Part shown: piece by piece, positions 1-8,312 of the stretch | Layout: the number at the start of each line of letters is the position of its first letter | Position numbering within the stretch: position 1 is the stretch's first letter | From: Actinocorallia sp. API 0066 | GTDB taxonomy: Bacteria; Actinomycetota; Actinomycetes; Streptosporangiales; Streptosporangiaceae | Direction: 5' to 3' | Assembly: GCF_020991275.1 (NCBI RefSeq) | Contig: NZ_JAJLQY010000003.1 | Span: 62,001 to 126,000, forward strand | DNA: 64,000 nucleotides | Position numbers and translations under genes: made by a program | Notes under the pieces: generated by a model | What the model was told of the DNA's origin: nothing | Seen by the model: only the letters and a program-made list of their open reading frames with translations | Databases searched by the model: none

Positions 1-2
1 TC

Positions 3-158
3 ACCCTCACCATCACCCTCTGCTTCACCAAGACCACCTCTCCCCCCACCGCCGACGCCTCCCCCACCGCTTACACCGACATCCTCCTGAAGTCGCCCGT
101 CAGCTCCCGGGCCCTCCTGGACCCCACCGGCCTTCTCATCCCCGACCTCCCCTCCTGA
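3..158 (+). CDS. C-terminal fragment of an unrecognised protein
   Basis: The window opens inside a rightward reading frame that runs without a stop from base 3 to a TGA at 156-158, giving the last 51 residues of a protein whose start lies outside the window. The visible part is rich in Thr, Ser and Pro and ends in DPTGLLIPDLPS. No motif is recognisable. High C usage in third positions fits real coding sequence, but the piece is short, so the call rests mainly on codon bias and frame openness. Confidence 0.4.
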   Translation, partial: TLTITLCFTKTTSPPTADASPTAYTDILLKSPVSSRALLDPTGLLIPDLPS

Positions 159-261
159 CCCCGATACTGGCGGGTCTGGGGGGATTCGGGGGATCGCGCA
201 CGATCACGGCGGCGCCTGTCCTAGATTGACGAGCCAGTCCATCCGGTGAAGTGAGGTATTC

Positions 262-828
262 GTGCGCGTTGGTGTGGTGTTGTTCGTTGTGGTGGCGGCC
301 GTGTTCGGGAGCGGTGGGCAGGCAGGGGCGGCGCCCAAGCCGAGCCTGAAGTTCGCGAAGATCCAGTACGACGCGCCGGGGCCGGACACCCGGGACAACT
401 CCCAGCTGAACCGGGAGTACGTCGTCATCAAGAACACGGGGCGGAAGGCGGTGCCGCTCAGGAACTGGACGTTGCGGGACGCGCAGCGGCACACCTACAA
501 GTTCCCGAAGTTCACCCTGAAGCCGGGCAAGACCGTCACGGTGCACACGGGCAAGGGCAAGAACACGGCGGCGCACCTGTACATGAACCGTAGCTGGTAC
601 GTCTGGAACAACGACAAGGACACCGCGACCCTGCGCAACGCCAAGGGCGTCAAGGTAATCTCCCGCTCCTGGGGCAAGCCCAAGCCCAAGCCGCAGCCGT
701 CCCTCGACCCGCGCTTCAGCACCTGCGCCCAGGCCAAGGCCAACGGCTACGGCCCCTACTACAAGGGCCGCGACCCCGAGTACCACTGGTACATCGACCG
801 TGACGGCGACGGGGTCGTCTGCGAGTGA
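262..828 (+). CDS. Secreted lamin-tail-domain protein with C-terminal excalibur calcium-binding motif
   Basis: The 188-residue product begins at GTG 262 with a GTGAGG-type ribosome site about six bases upstream. Residues 1-23 form a signal peptide (hydrophobic VVLFVVVAAVF core, cleavage near GAA). Residues about 28-135 resemble a lamin-tail (LTD) beta-sandwich, with the typical EYVVIKNTGRKAVPLRNWTL stretch. A Lys/Pro linker (KPKPKPQP) leads to an excalibur domain ending in DRDGDGVVCE, an EF-hand-like calcium loop with paired cysteines (STCAQAKANGYGPY upstream). LTD plus excalibur is a common layout of extracellular actinobacterial proteins. The role is unknown; surface or extracellular binding is inferred. 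It stands alone, with 94 bases before the next gene. Confidence 0.85.
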   Translation: MRVGVVLFVVVAAVFGSGGQAGAAPKPSLKFAKIQYDAPGPDTRDNSQLNREYVVIKNTGRKAVPLRNWTLRDAQRHTYKFPKFTLKPGKTVTVHTGKGKNTAAHLYMNRSWYVWNNDKDTATLRNAKGVKVISRSWGKPKPKPQPSLDPRFSTCAQAKANGYGPYYKGRDPEYHWYIDRDGDGVVCE

Positions 829-922
829 CCGCCCCTCCCCGGGAAGTTCGCCTGCGGTCAAGCACGCTCAAGGACTGAACGGCCAAGCGCTTCGTCCAGA
901 TATGTGCGGGTACGGAACGTAG

Positions 923-1576
923 ATGAGGCTTTTGCGGCTTCCCGGGGTGTACCGGCCTCGCCGTGACACCTGGGTCCTGTGCCGCGCCCTGCGAGAGGCG
1001 AAGGTCCCGCAGGGCGCCCGGGTCCTCGACCTGTGCACCGGGACGGGCCAGGTCGCCGTCGTCGCGGCCCGCTGCGGGGCGGCCCGGGTGACCGCGGTGG
1101 ACGTCTCGTGGCGGGCCGTGGCCTGCGCCGCGGTGAACGGCCTCGTCCGACGGCTCCGGGTGAAGGCGCGCAAGGGCGACCTGTTCACACCCGTCGCGGG
1201 CCAGCGGTTCGACGTCATCACGGTGAACCCGCCCTACGTGCCGCGCGCGCACGGCGGCCCGCGCAGGCACGGCAGGGAGCGCGCCTGGGACGCGGGCCGC
1301 GACGGCCGCGACCTGGTGGACCGGGTCTGCGCCGAGGCCCCCGGCATGCTCGCGCCCGGAGGCGTCCTCCTCATGGTGCACTCGGACCTGTGCGGCGTCC
1401 CCCGGACGCTCAGCGCGCTCCGGGAGGGCGGCCTGCGCGCCGAGGTCGTCACCCGCGAGCGCGACCCGTTCGGCCCCGTGATGCGCCCCAGGGCCGCCGA
1501 CTTCGCCGCCCTGGGGCTCATCGCGCCGGGCCGGGCGCACGACGAACTCGTGGTGATCCGTGCCGAACGCCGCTGA
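923..1576 (+). CDS. HemK/PrmC-like SAM-dependent methyltransferase
   Basis: The 217-residue class I methyltransferase has a SAM-binding motif VLDLCTGTGQ near residues 34-43, an acidic motif II (VTAVDVSWRAV) and the NPPY active-site motif near 101-104. NPPY is typical of enzymes methylating amide or amino nitrogens (release-factor glutamine methyltransferases, N6-adenine methyltransferases). It lacks the N-terminal helical domain of PrmC, so it is closer to the short HemK2/MTQ2-like group; the substrate is unknown. Its 3' end overlaps the start of the CDGSH gene by 17 bases, so the two are probably translated together. It faces the diiron oxidase and ligase genes, with which it may form one functional module (inference). 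Confidence 0.85.
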   Translation: MRLLRLPGVYRPRRDTWVLCRALREAKVPQGARVLDLCTGTGQVAVVAARCGAARVTAVDVSWRAVACAAVNGLVRRLRVKARKGDLFTPVAGQRFDVITVNPPYVPRAHGGPRRHGRERAWDAGRDGRDLVDRVCAEAPGMLAPGGVLLMVHSDLCGVPRTLSALREGGLRAEVVTRERDPFGPVMRPRAADFAALGLIAPGRAHDELVVIRAERR

Positions 1577-1784
1577 CCGGCCCCGCCGCGTCCTGCTCGA
1601 TCCGCGCGGTCCGCTGCTCGTCGAGGGGCCCGTCGAGATCGTCCTCCCCGACGGCACCGCCACGGTGTGCGAGAGGTTCATGGTCGCCATCTGCCAGTGC
1701 AGGCGCAGCCGCACCTATCCGCTGTGCGACACGAGCCACCGGCGCGCGCGGGCGCGTCCCTCAGGGGAGCGGCTCCAGGAGTGA
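1560..1784 (+). CDS. CDGSH-type iron-sulfur protein
   Basis: This 74-residue protein starts at GTG 1560, inside the end of the methyltransferase gene. Residues 45-60 read CQCRRSRTYPLCDTSH and match the CDGSH ligand pattern: C45, C47, C56 and H60, with P54 and D57 in place and Thr for the usual Gly at 58. Such motifs hold a redox-active, often labile [2Fe-2S] cluster with three Cys and one His ligand. No membrane anchor is seen, so a soluble electron carrier is likely. The last 24 bases overlap, tail to tail, the end of the diiron oxidase gene on the other strand, an unusually tight convergent arrangement. Confidence 0.88.
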   Translation: MPNAADRPRRVLLDPRGPLLVEGPVEIVLPDGTATVCERFMVAICQCRRSRTYPLCDTSHRRARARPSGERLQE

Positions 1785-2774
1785 CGTCCGCCCTTCCCGC
1801 CAGGCGCCAAGGAGGTGGGCTTCCAGGCGGTCCTCCAGCCATCCCGTGGCCCGGACGCCGAACACCACGTCCGCCGCCAGCTCGGGCTCCCGGGCGAGGA
1901 GGTCCCCGATGACGTCCCTACGCAACACCTGCTCGTGGACGGCGTCCGCCTCGACGTGCTCGGTGTGGAAGACCAGCGCTCGTGGGCTCGCGCCCAGCCG
2001 GGTCAGCGCCTCGGCCATCCTGCGCGCGCTGGGCGCCGTCGTGATCTCGGCGGCGGCGAAGTGCCCGACCATCGCGGCGCGCAGGGCGCGGTGCAGGCCG
2101 AACAGCGACATCATGTTGACGATGGCCAGCGCGGGCGCCGGAACCACGTCGAGGTACCGCAGATAGGACGCGTCGAGCCCGGCGTCCGTCATGAGGTCGG
2201 CGTACAGGCGGGAGTGCGCGCGCTCGGCGACGCCCGCGCCGAACTCGTCGTACTCGACGGCCACGAGGGACGCCTTGGCCTGCCCCTGGAGCCGGGGGAT
2301 CACCCAGGCGTGCGGGTCTGCCTCCTTCAGGTGGTACACGGACCTGTGCACGAGGTACTCGCGCAGCCGGGTCCAGGTTCCCTCGTCGCGCAGGAAGTGC
2401 GAGACGCCGCGCGCGGCGGGGTCCTCCGCCAGCAGGGGGCTGAGGGCCGCTTCCACGTCGTCGCCTTGGGGGACGGCCGCGCGGAGTTCCCTGAGGAAGG
2501 AGTCTTCGAGGTCGCGCCTGAGCCGGAGGAGGCCGGGGTCCCATTCCCAGCGCGGGTCGGCGTCAGCGAAGCCCCGGTAGTGCAGCTCGTAACACGTGTA
2601 CAGGGCGAGTTGCGCGTCGTCGCCCAAGGGATCCGCCGGGTGGGCGGGGGCGCGCACGGGTGTCCCGGCGGGCGCGCGCAGGGCCGTGACGACGGCCGCG
2701 GAGACGGGTCCGCGCGGTCGCGGCAGCCGCGCCGAGCCGTCAAGGACGGCGGTGGGAGCCGGGGTCGCGGTCAT
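1761..2774 (-). CDS. Heme-oxygenase-like diiron oxidase (iron-containing redox enzyme family)
   Basis: The ATG at 2774 overlaps the stop of the upstream ligase gene (ATGA), giving 337 residues. The all-helical protein carries clustered acidic and His residues in the order expected of heme-oxygenase-like diiron oxidases: YELHYRGF in an early helix, EYDEFGAGVAERAHSRLY in the middle and FHTEHVEADAVHEQ near the end. Family members use dioxygen to oxidise or cleave amino-acid or fatty-acid derived substrates. Translational coupling to an ATP-dependent carboxylate-amine ligase suggests the two act in sequence on one metabolite (inference). It converges on the CDGSH gene, whose Fe-S protein could supply electrons. 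The substrate is unknown. Confidence 0.85.
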   Translation of the reverse strand: MTATPAPTAVLDGSARLPRPRGPVSAAVVTALRAPAGTPVRAPAHPADPLGDDAQLALYTCYELHYRGFADADPRWEWDPGLLRLRRDLEDSFLRELRAAVPQGDDVEAALSPLLAEDPAARGVSHFLRDEGTWTRLREYLVHRSVYHLKEADPHAWVIPRLQGQAKASLVAVEYDEFGAGVAERAHSRLYADLMTDAGLDASYLRYLDVVPAPALAIVNMMSLFGLHRALRAAMVGHFAAAEITTAPSARRMAEALTRLGASPRALVFHTEHVEADAVHEQVLRRDVIGDLLAREPELAADVVFGVRATGWLEDRLEAHLLGAWREGRTSLLEPLP

Positions 2775-3895
2775 GGTTCCTCCTCCGGGTCGGTCTGGGC
2801 GGCGAGCAGGTCCAGGACGGCGCGGGGGCCGCCCTCGCCGGCGAGGAGCTGGCGCTGCGCGCCGGTGCCGTCGTCGCGGAGCGCCCGCCACAGGGCGCGC
2901 GCCGCGTCGAGGTCGCCCGCGTCCTCCAGCGCGTTTCTGACGGCCGCGAAGAGCGCGGCGACCCGGGTGAACGCGGCGACGGGTGCGGCGCTCACCGGAT
3001 CGATGAGCGCCCCGCAGAGCCCGTACCGCGCGGCGGCCCACTGCGCCGCCGCGCAGACCTGGGCGTCGAGCGGCGCGGCCTCCCGGCCCACGGCCAGCTC
3101 GGCGCGGGCGGTGGCGACGAGCGCCCGGGTGAGCGCGGCCTGGAGCACCGCCTCCCCGACGGTGCCCGCCGCGTCCGCCGCCCTGACCTCGACCGTCGGG
3201 TAGCGGGGCGACGGCCTCGCCGTCCAGAACGTCATCGCGGGGTCCACGAGGACACCGCAGTCCACAAGCCGGGCGACGGCCTCGTCGTGCTCCCGCGCGG
3301 AGCGGAAGTACGGCGGGACGCCTCCGCCCGGGAAAGGCGCCTGCTCGACCATGCGCCAGCTCGCGTACCCCGAGTCACGCGCGTGGTGGTAGGGCGAGTT
3401 CACCGATAGCGCAAGCAGGACGGGCAGCCATGGACGCAGGTGGTTGACGACCGCCACGGCCGTCTCCCTGTCCGGCACGCCCACGTGCACGTGGCATCCG
3501 CACACCTGGTAGCCGCGCGCCACGCCCGCGTAGAGGTCCCGCACCCGGGCGAACCTCTCGCCGTCCGTAGGTGGAGGGTCTCGGGTGGCCACGACGGGCG
3601 TGCCGGAGGAGACGAGCGCGAGCCCTTCTTGGCGGGCGGCCTCCGCGAGCACCCGCCGTCCGGCCGCCACGTCCACGCGCAGATCCGCCAGCCTCGTGTG
3701 CACCCGGGTGACGGCTTCCACCTGGGTCTCCTGCATCTCCGCGTGGAACTCGCCTGCGAACCCGTCCGCCACGGCCGCGCGGGCCATGACGCCGTGGGCC
3801 CGGCCCGACGGCTCGCCCGTGTCGGGCTCGACGAGGAGCAGTTCCTCTTCGACGCCCACGGTGCCGGGCTCCGAGACCCGGGCCGTCTGGCCCAT
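2771..3895 (-). CDS. Carboxylate-amine ligase, glutamate-cysteine ligase type 2 (YbdK/GCS2) family
   Basis: The product of about 374 residues has the GCS2 signature: an N-terminal VGVEEELLLVEP strand, a central CGCHVHVGVPDRE metal/ATP motif and a downstream RYPTVEVRAADA motif. This family joins a carboxylate to an amine using ATP, with glutamate-cysteine ligase as prototype; many actinobacterial members have no proven substrate. ATG 3895 is preferred because GGCAGGG lies about nine bases upstream and homologues begin just before VGVEEEL; a GTG at 3922 would add nine residues. The stop overlaps the start of the diiron oxidase gene by four bases, marking a two-gene leftward operon. Confidence 0.87.
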   Translation of the reverse strand: MGQTARVSEPGTVGVEEELLLVEPDTGEPSGRAHGVMARAAVADGFAGEFHAEMQETQVEAVTRVHTRLADLRVDVAAGRRVLAEAARQEGLALVSSGTPVVATRDPPPTDGERFARVRDLYAGVARGYQVCGCHVHVGVPDRETAVAVVNHLRPWLPVLLALSVNSPYHHARDSGYASWRMVEQAPFPGGGVPPYFRSAREHDEAVARLVDCGVLVDPAMTFWTARPSPRYPTVEVRAADAAGTVGEAVLQAALTRALVATARAELAVGREAAPLDAQVCAAAQWAAARYGLCGALIDPVSAAPVAAFTRVAALFAAVRNALEDAGDLDAARALWRALRDDGTGAQRQLLAGEGGPRAVLDLLAAQTDPEEEP

Positions 3896-4031
3896 ACGAA
3901 CAGCCCTGCCCGAACGCGACACGCCGCAAAGCCGGTTTTGCCAAGCCCCGCACGTGCGATGGCCACCTCCACACCGGCACGCCTCTCCCCCGGACGCACA
4001 GGAACGGCTGCGCTCTCGCGCAAAAGGTGAA

Positions 4032-4062
4032 GCCGGGCGGCGCTTGTGCGGCGTCGCCCGGC
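4032..4062 (-). terminator. Hairpin terminator for the sugar ABC operon
   Basis: GCCGGGCG at 4032-4039 pairs with CGCCCGGC at 4055-4062. It lies 17 bases beyond the stop of the binding-protein gene, and reading leftward it is soon followed by CTTTT. Shape and place fit an intrinsic terminator, though the T tract is short. Confidence 0.6.
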
Positions 4063-4078
4063 TTTGGGGGGAGGGGGG

Positions 4079-5233
4079 TTACTTGCCCCAGAGCTTCTTG
4101 TACTGCTCCTCGTAGTCGGGGACGAGTTTGGGGAAGGTCTGGGCTTCGGGGGCGGGCGGGACGTTGTTGAAGTCCTTGGCCCAGATGAGGGGGCGGGTGT
4201 ACTGGACGGCGAGGTCGAGGGCGGCGTCGGTCTGGCCGGTGAAGATGCGGGCCAGGGCGTCGACGGTGCGCCAGCCGAGTTCGGGCTGGTCGAACGGAGC
4301 GGACGCGGTGAGGGCGCCGCTCGCGACGTGCGGGATGTTCGAGACGGCGGTCGCCACCGAGTAGGTCTTCGGCAGGGTGACGCCGGCGGCCTTGGCGGCG
4401 GCGATCAGGTTCGTCGCCATGCCGTCATAGCCGACGAACAGGGCCTTCAGGTTGGGGTTGGCGCGCAGGAAGTTGACGATCAGCGTGCCGTCGTTCGTGC
4501 CGAGCGCGGTGACGGGGATCGAGGTGTCCTTGATGGTGCAGGACGGGCAGAGTTCCTTGACCTCGTCCCGGTACGCCACCGAGTAGTCGTTGATGATCTT
4601 GTAGCCCTGGATGCCGACCATGCCGATCTCGCCCGGTCCGTCCAGGTCGGCGAGTGTCTTGTCGGCGACGGCGGTGGCGAGGCCGCTCAGGCCGTCGGTG
4701 CCCATGATCTGGAGGGTGAGCAGGTCGCCCGTCGGGTCGGGCCCGGTGCTGGAGATGACCGGGATGTTCTTGGACTTCAGCTCCTTCAGCTGGTCCTGGA
4801 TCGCCGCGACCTCGGTGGCGCTGATCAGCACGGCGTCCGGCTTGAGCTGGATCGCCTGGGTGAGCGCCTGCTGGAACAGCTGCGGCGTCGGCGACTGCGG
4901 CTGGATCACCTTGACCGTCCAGCCGAACAGCCTGGCCGCCTCGGTGACCGCCTTGTAGGTGAGGATCGTGCCCTGCCCGCCGGGGCCCGCGCCGATCGCG
5001 ATGATCGTCTTGCCGCTCGGGACGGGCTTGCCGACCGGCACGGTGATGCCGATGGACGTCGGCGGGGTGCTGTAGGTGTCGGCGAGCGCCTTGGCCTGCT
5101 TGAGGCCCGCGGTGTCGGCGGCGGTGCCCTCGCCGCCGCCTCCGCCGGACGAACCGCCGCACGCGGCGACGCCCAGCGCGAGCGCCGCGGCCGCCGCGGA
5201 CGCCGTCAGCTGACGTGTCCAAGTGATCTTCAT
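4079..5233 (-). CDS. Sugar-type ABC transporter substrate-binding lipoprotein
   Basis: The 384-residue precursor has a lipoprotein signal with lipobox LGVAAC (Cys25) and a Gly/Ser-rich linker. The mature part is a type 1 periplasmic-binding fold like RbsB: IGAGPGGQG strand, repeated PDAVLISATEVAAIQDQL, GTDGLSGLATAVADKTL and GTNDGTLIVNFLRANPNLKA segments. It delivers ligand to the permease and double ATPase encoded upstream on the same strand. Sugar is the usual ligand of this class, but nucleosides or autoinducers are possible, and a PucR-type regulator next door leaves a purine or other nitrogen-compound ligand open. ATG 5233 is chosen because the signal peptide begins there. Confidence 0.85.
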   Translation of the reverse strand: MKITWTRQLTASAAAAALALGVAACGGSSGGGGGEGTAADTAGLKQAKALADTYSTPPTSIGITVPVGKPVPSGKTIIAIGAGPGGQGTILTYKAVTEAARLFGWTVKVIQPQSPTPQLFQQALTQAIQLKPDAVLISATEVAAIQDQLKELKSKNIPVISSTGPDPTGDLLTLQIMGTDGLSGLATAVADKTLADLDGPGEIGMVGIQGYKIINDYSVAYRDEVKELCPSCTIKDTSIPVTALGTNDGTLIVNFLRANPNLKALFVGYDGMATNLIAAAKAAGVTLPKTYSVATAVSNIPHVASGALTASAPFDQPELGWRTVDALARIFTGQTDAALDLAVQYTRPLIWAKDFNNVPPAPEAQTFPKLVPDYEEQYKKLWGK

Positions 5234-5349
5234 GAGCCTGTGCTCCTTACGAGGGGGTTGGGGGTGGGTTGGGCACGACGGCGTCCGGTCGCCGGGTTCG
5301 GTCGCCGACGCCGTCGCGCCCGTTCGGCTCGGGGGTGGGGAGCCGACGT

Positions 5350-6420
5350 TCAGGGGGCGGCGGCCTGCCGCGCCTTGGCGCGGATCCAGGAGCGGGCGCG
5401 GATCGCCTGCTCCAGGTTGGAGGCGCCGAGCGCCAGGAGGAGGACGACACCGCCGAACAGGCTCTGCGCCCAGGCGGCGCCGCCGATGAGGAAGATGCCG
5501 TTCGTGCCGACGCCGAGCAGGATGACGGCGAGCAGCGTGCCGAAGGCGTTGAACCTGCCGCCGAACTGGGTCGCGCCGAGGAACGCGGCGGCGTAGGCGT
5601 CGAGCAGGTAGGGCGGGCCGATGTGCGGGGTGCCGGAGTTGACCGAGGACGCCAGCAGGATCCCGGCCACGCTGACGACGAACCCGGCGGCGATCAGGCT
5701 GGCGAACTTGAGCCGCCGGGTCCTGATGCCGACGAGTTCGGCGCCGCGCTCGTTGAAGCCGAGCGCGTAGACGCGGCGTCCCGTCACCGTGTACTTCTGG
5801 AAGAACCAGAACGCGACGGCGACGGCGAGCAGCAGGTACAGCGGCAGGGTCAGGCCGAACAGGCCGGTCGTGGCGATCGCGCCGAACGCCCCGCCGAGTT
5901 GAGGTCCGGTGACGGACTGGTCGGCCAGCATCGTGACGACCGTCGCGAACAGCGCGCCCGTCGCGAGCGTGCCGATGAACGAGTCGATCTTCGCGGAGAC
6001 GACGACGAGGCCGTTGAACGCGCCCATCGCCAGGCCCGCGAGCAGCGTCACCAGCACCGCGGGGGCGACGCCCCAGCCCTGTTCGACGAGCAGCCAGGCG
6101 ACCAGCACGTTCGCCAGGCCCATCGCGTTGCCGACGGACAGGTCGAACAGCCGGGCTGACAGCGGGATGACCAGGGCGAGTGCGATCAGACCCGGCACCG
6201 CCGCACCGTTCAGTACGGATCGGACGGTCGTCCACGTCGGGAACGTCTCGGGCGCCAGTATCGAGAACACCACGATCAGGCCGATCAGCACATAGATGAT
6301 GCCGATGTTCGTGACGCTCAGGTAGCGCGTCCAGGAGCGGCGGGGCTCGGCCGTCCGATCCGGCCGGGGCCGCCGTTCCGCTTCCGCCTCGGGGCGGCGG
6401 GGGTCGTCAAGCGTGTTCAT
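5350..6420 (-). CDS. Ribose-type ABC transporter permease
   Basis: The 356-residue membrane protein of the RbsC/XylH family has about eight to ten hydrophobic segments after a charged N-terminus (PRRPEAEAERRPRPDRTAEP). The conserved RbsC-like stretch GRRVYALGFNERGAELVGI and the following LASSVNSGTPHIGPPYLLDAYAAAFLGA segment are clear. ATG 6420 lies 14 bases inside the ATPase gene, implying coupled translation; 116 non-coding bases then separate it from the binding-protein gene. Only one permease gene is present, so the channel is probably a homodimer, as in ribose systems. Confidence 0.88.
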   Translation of the reverse strand: MNTLDDPRRPEAEAERRPRPDRTAEPRRSWTRYLSVTNIGIIYVLIGLIVVFSILAPETFPTWTTVRSVLNGAAVPGLIALALVIPLSARLFDLSVGNAMGLANVLVAWLLVEQGWGVAPAVLVTLLAGLAMGAFNGLVVVSAKIDSFIGTLATGALFATVVTMLADQSVTGPQLGGAFGAIATTGLFGLTLPLYLLLAVAVAFWFFQKYTVTGRRVYALGFNERGAELVGIRTRRLKFASLIAAGFVVSVAGILLASSVNSGTPHIGPPYLLDAYAAAFLGATQFGGRFNAFGTLLAVILLGVGTNGIFLIGGAAWAQSLFGGVVLLLALGASNLEQAIRARSWIRAKARQAAAP

Positions 6421-8011
6421 CGTGCGCACCTTCGATCGCGTAAGCCAATGCGGACTTGGTGATGCCGTCGCCCGAGAAGGCGCCCGCGACCTTCCCGTCC
6501 CGCAGCGCGATGACCCGGTCGCAGCAGGCGAGCAGGTCCTCCAGGTCGGACGAGGCCATGACGACGGCGAGGCCCCCGTCGGCGCGGCGGCGCAGCTCCC
6601 GGTAGATGACCCGGCGCGCGCCGATGTCGATCCCGGCGGTCGGCTCGGACAGCACGAGCACCTTGGGCCGTACCGACAGCGCCCTGGCAAGGACCGCCTT
6701 CTGCTGGTTGCCGCCGCTGAGCGTCGTCACGGGGCGGGGCGCGTAACGCGGGTCGGCGTGCATCGCGTTGAGCCAGTGGCGGGCGAACCGCCTTTCGGAC
6801 CGTCCGGTGAACACGCCCTTGCGCCGGATGTACGGGAGCGCGCCTAGTGAGACGTTCTCCGTGGTGCTGAACCCGTCGAAGACGGCCTCGGCCGCGCGGT
6901 CCGCAGGCACGAGGGAGACGCCCAGGTGACGCGCGTGCCCCACGGTCAGCCGCTCGGCCGTGACGCCGCCGACGCTGATCGTGCCGCCGCCCACCGTCTG
7001 GGCGCCCGCGATGACGTACGGGAGCTCCTCGCGGCCCGAACCGAGCAGTCCCGCGACGCCGACGATCTCGCCGGGCGCGACGGAGAAGCCGACCCCGCGC
7101 AGGTACTCGCCGTGCACGTCGCGGACGTCGAGCGCGGGCACCCCGCCGGGGACGCGGCGCTGCGCCGGCCTGTTCGCGGGCTCGGCGTTGGACTCGGCGG
7201 CGCCGACCACCAGGTCCACGAGCCCGCTCAGGGTGATGTCGCTGAGGGCGCCGTCCCAGACCTTGCGTCCGTCGCGCATGACGGTGGCGCGGTCGGCGAT
7301 CGCCATGACCTCGTCCAGCCGGTGCGAGACGATGACGACGGCGGCGCCGCGTGCCGCGATCGTCCGGATCAGGTCGAACAGGACGTCCACCTCGTGCGCG
7401 GGCAGCGCCGCGGTCGGCTCGTCCAGGACGAGCACGCCGCGCTCGGTCCGCCAGCCGGAGACGGCCCGCACGATCGCCACCATCGCCCGTTCCGGCGGCG
7501 TCGCCTTGGCCAGCGGCATGTCGGGGTCGAGCGCGAACCCGAACCTGGCGAGCAGCTCGCGGGCGTGCCTGGCCTGCCGCCGCCAGTTGACGGCGCCGAA
7601 CGGGCCGCGCGCGTACCCGGTGACAAATCCGATGTTGTCGACCGCGCCGAGCTCGGGGATGATCCCGAGGTCCTGGTGGACGAAGCGCAGCCCGGCGCGC
7701 TCCGCGTCCTGCGCGTCGCCCAGCGCGGTGGGCCTGCCGAACACCGTGCACTCCGCGCCCGGGTCCGGCGTGTACACCCCGGCGAGGCACTTGATGAGCG
7801 TCGACTTGCCTGACCCGTTGTGGCCGAGCAGCGCGTGCACCGTGCCCGGCTGGACCTCGAAGTCCACCCCGTCGAGCGCCCGCACCCCGGGGAACGTCTT
7901 GGCCACGTTCCGCAGCCGCAGCGCCGGCGTGCCCGCGCCGGCGCCGGCGCTCACCGCGTCCCCCGACGCACGCGGCGAACGGACGGCCCGGTCAGCCGCC
8001 CCTTCCGCCAC
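6407..8011 (-). CDS. Ribose-type ABC transporter ATPase with two nucleotide-binding domains
   Basis: The 534-residue protein has tandem ATPase halves as in RbsA/MglA. The N-terminal half has Walker A GHNGSGKST and Walker B VLVLDEPTAAL, with KATPPERAM in place of a standard signature. The C-terminal half has a degenerate Walker A region (GLLGSGREE) and a good signature LSGGNQQKAVLARAL followed by VLVLSEPTAGID. The altered second Walker A is normal for this family. The start is GTG 8011. It is the first gene of the leftward importer operon, facing a PucR regulator across about 300 bases that hold palindromic elements. Confidence 0.9.
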   Translation of the reverse strand: MAEGAADRAVRSPRASGDAVSAGAGAGTPALRLRNVAKTFPGVRALDGVDFEVQPGTVHALLGHNGSGKSTLIKCLAGVYTPDPGAECTVFGRPTALGDAQDAERAGLRFVHQDLGIIPELGAVDNIGFVTGYARGPFGAVNWRRQARHARELLARFGFALDPDMPLAKATPPERAMVAIVRAVSGWRTERGVLVLDEPTAALPAHEVDVLFDLIRTIAARGAAVVIVSHRLDEVMAIADRATVMRDGRKVWDGALSDITLSGLVDLVVGAAESNAEPANRPAQRRVPGGVPALDVRDVHGEYLRGVGFSVAPGEIVGVAGLLGSGREELPYVIAGAQTVGGGTISVGGVTAERLTVGHARHLGVSLVPADRAAEAVFDGFSTTENVSLGALPYIRRKGVFTGRSERRFARHWLNAMHADPRYAPRPVTTLSGGNQQKAVLARALSVRPKVLVLSEPTAGIDIGARRVIYRELRRRADGGLAVVMASSDLEDLLACCDRVIALRDGKVAGAFSGDGITKSALAYAIEGAHDEHA

Positions 8012-8110
8012 GGAAAAGCTCGTTCCATCGGTCCTCCGCTTCGCCTCGGTCCCGCATCCGCACCCGGCGTCACCGACCCGGCGATCAAATGTGATGCGAG
8101 ATCGAAAATA

Positions 8111-8135
8111 TATAATGCCTGGTGACTGGCGTCAC
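8111..8135. promoter_or_regulatory. TATAAT element and GTGAC-N4-GTCAC palindrome between importer and pucR-type gene
   Basis: A local AT-rich island (about 8100-8117) contains a perfect TATAAT at 8111-8116. It is immediately followed by GTGAC TGGC GTCAC at 8122-8135, an operator-like inverted repeat. No good -35 was found at the right distance on the top strand; read leftward, TATATT in the same island could serve the importer. Promoter direction is therefore uncertain. Confidence 0.5.
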
Positions 8136-8173
8136 AGTGAAACAGTCGCCGACGCCACCGTCAACCCCCCGGC

Positions 8174-8199
8174 CCCTGGTGACTTTCCAGTCACCAGGG
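8174..8199. promoter_or_regulatory. 11-bp perfect inverted repeat, candidate operator
   Basis: CCCTGGTGACT at 8174-8184 and AGTCACCAGGG at 8189-8199 form a perfect inverted repeat around TTCC. The half-site CTGGTGACT recurs at 8119-8127, about 55 bases upstream, next to the other palindrome. Two related sites in a divergent control region suggest binding by one regulator, most simply the PucR protein encoded at 8313. No T tract follows, so a terminator is less likely. Confidence 0.55.
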
Positions 8200-8312
8200 C
8201 CCCGGCTTGGGCCGGTGCACAGAGTGCGGGGCGGGGACGGGGGCCGGAGGCGCTTTACGAGGGGTGGGAGCGGGTGGACGATCGGGGCGGATCGTCGGGT
8301 TCGGGAGGGTCG

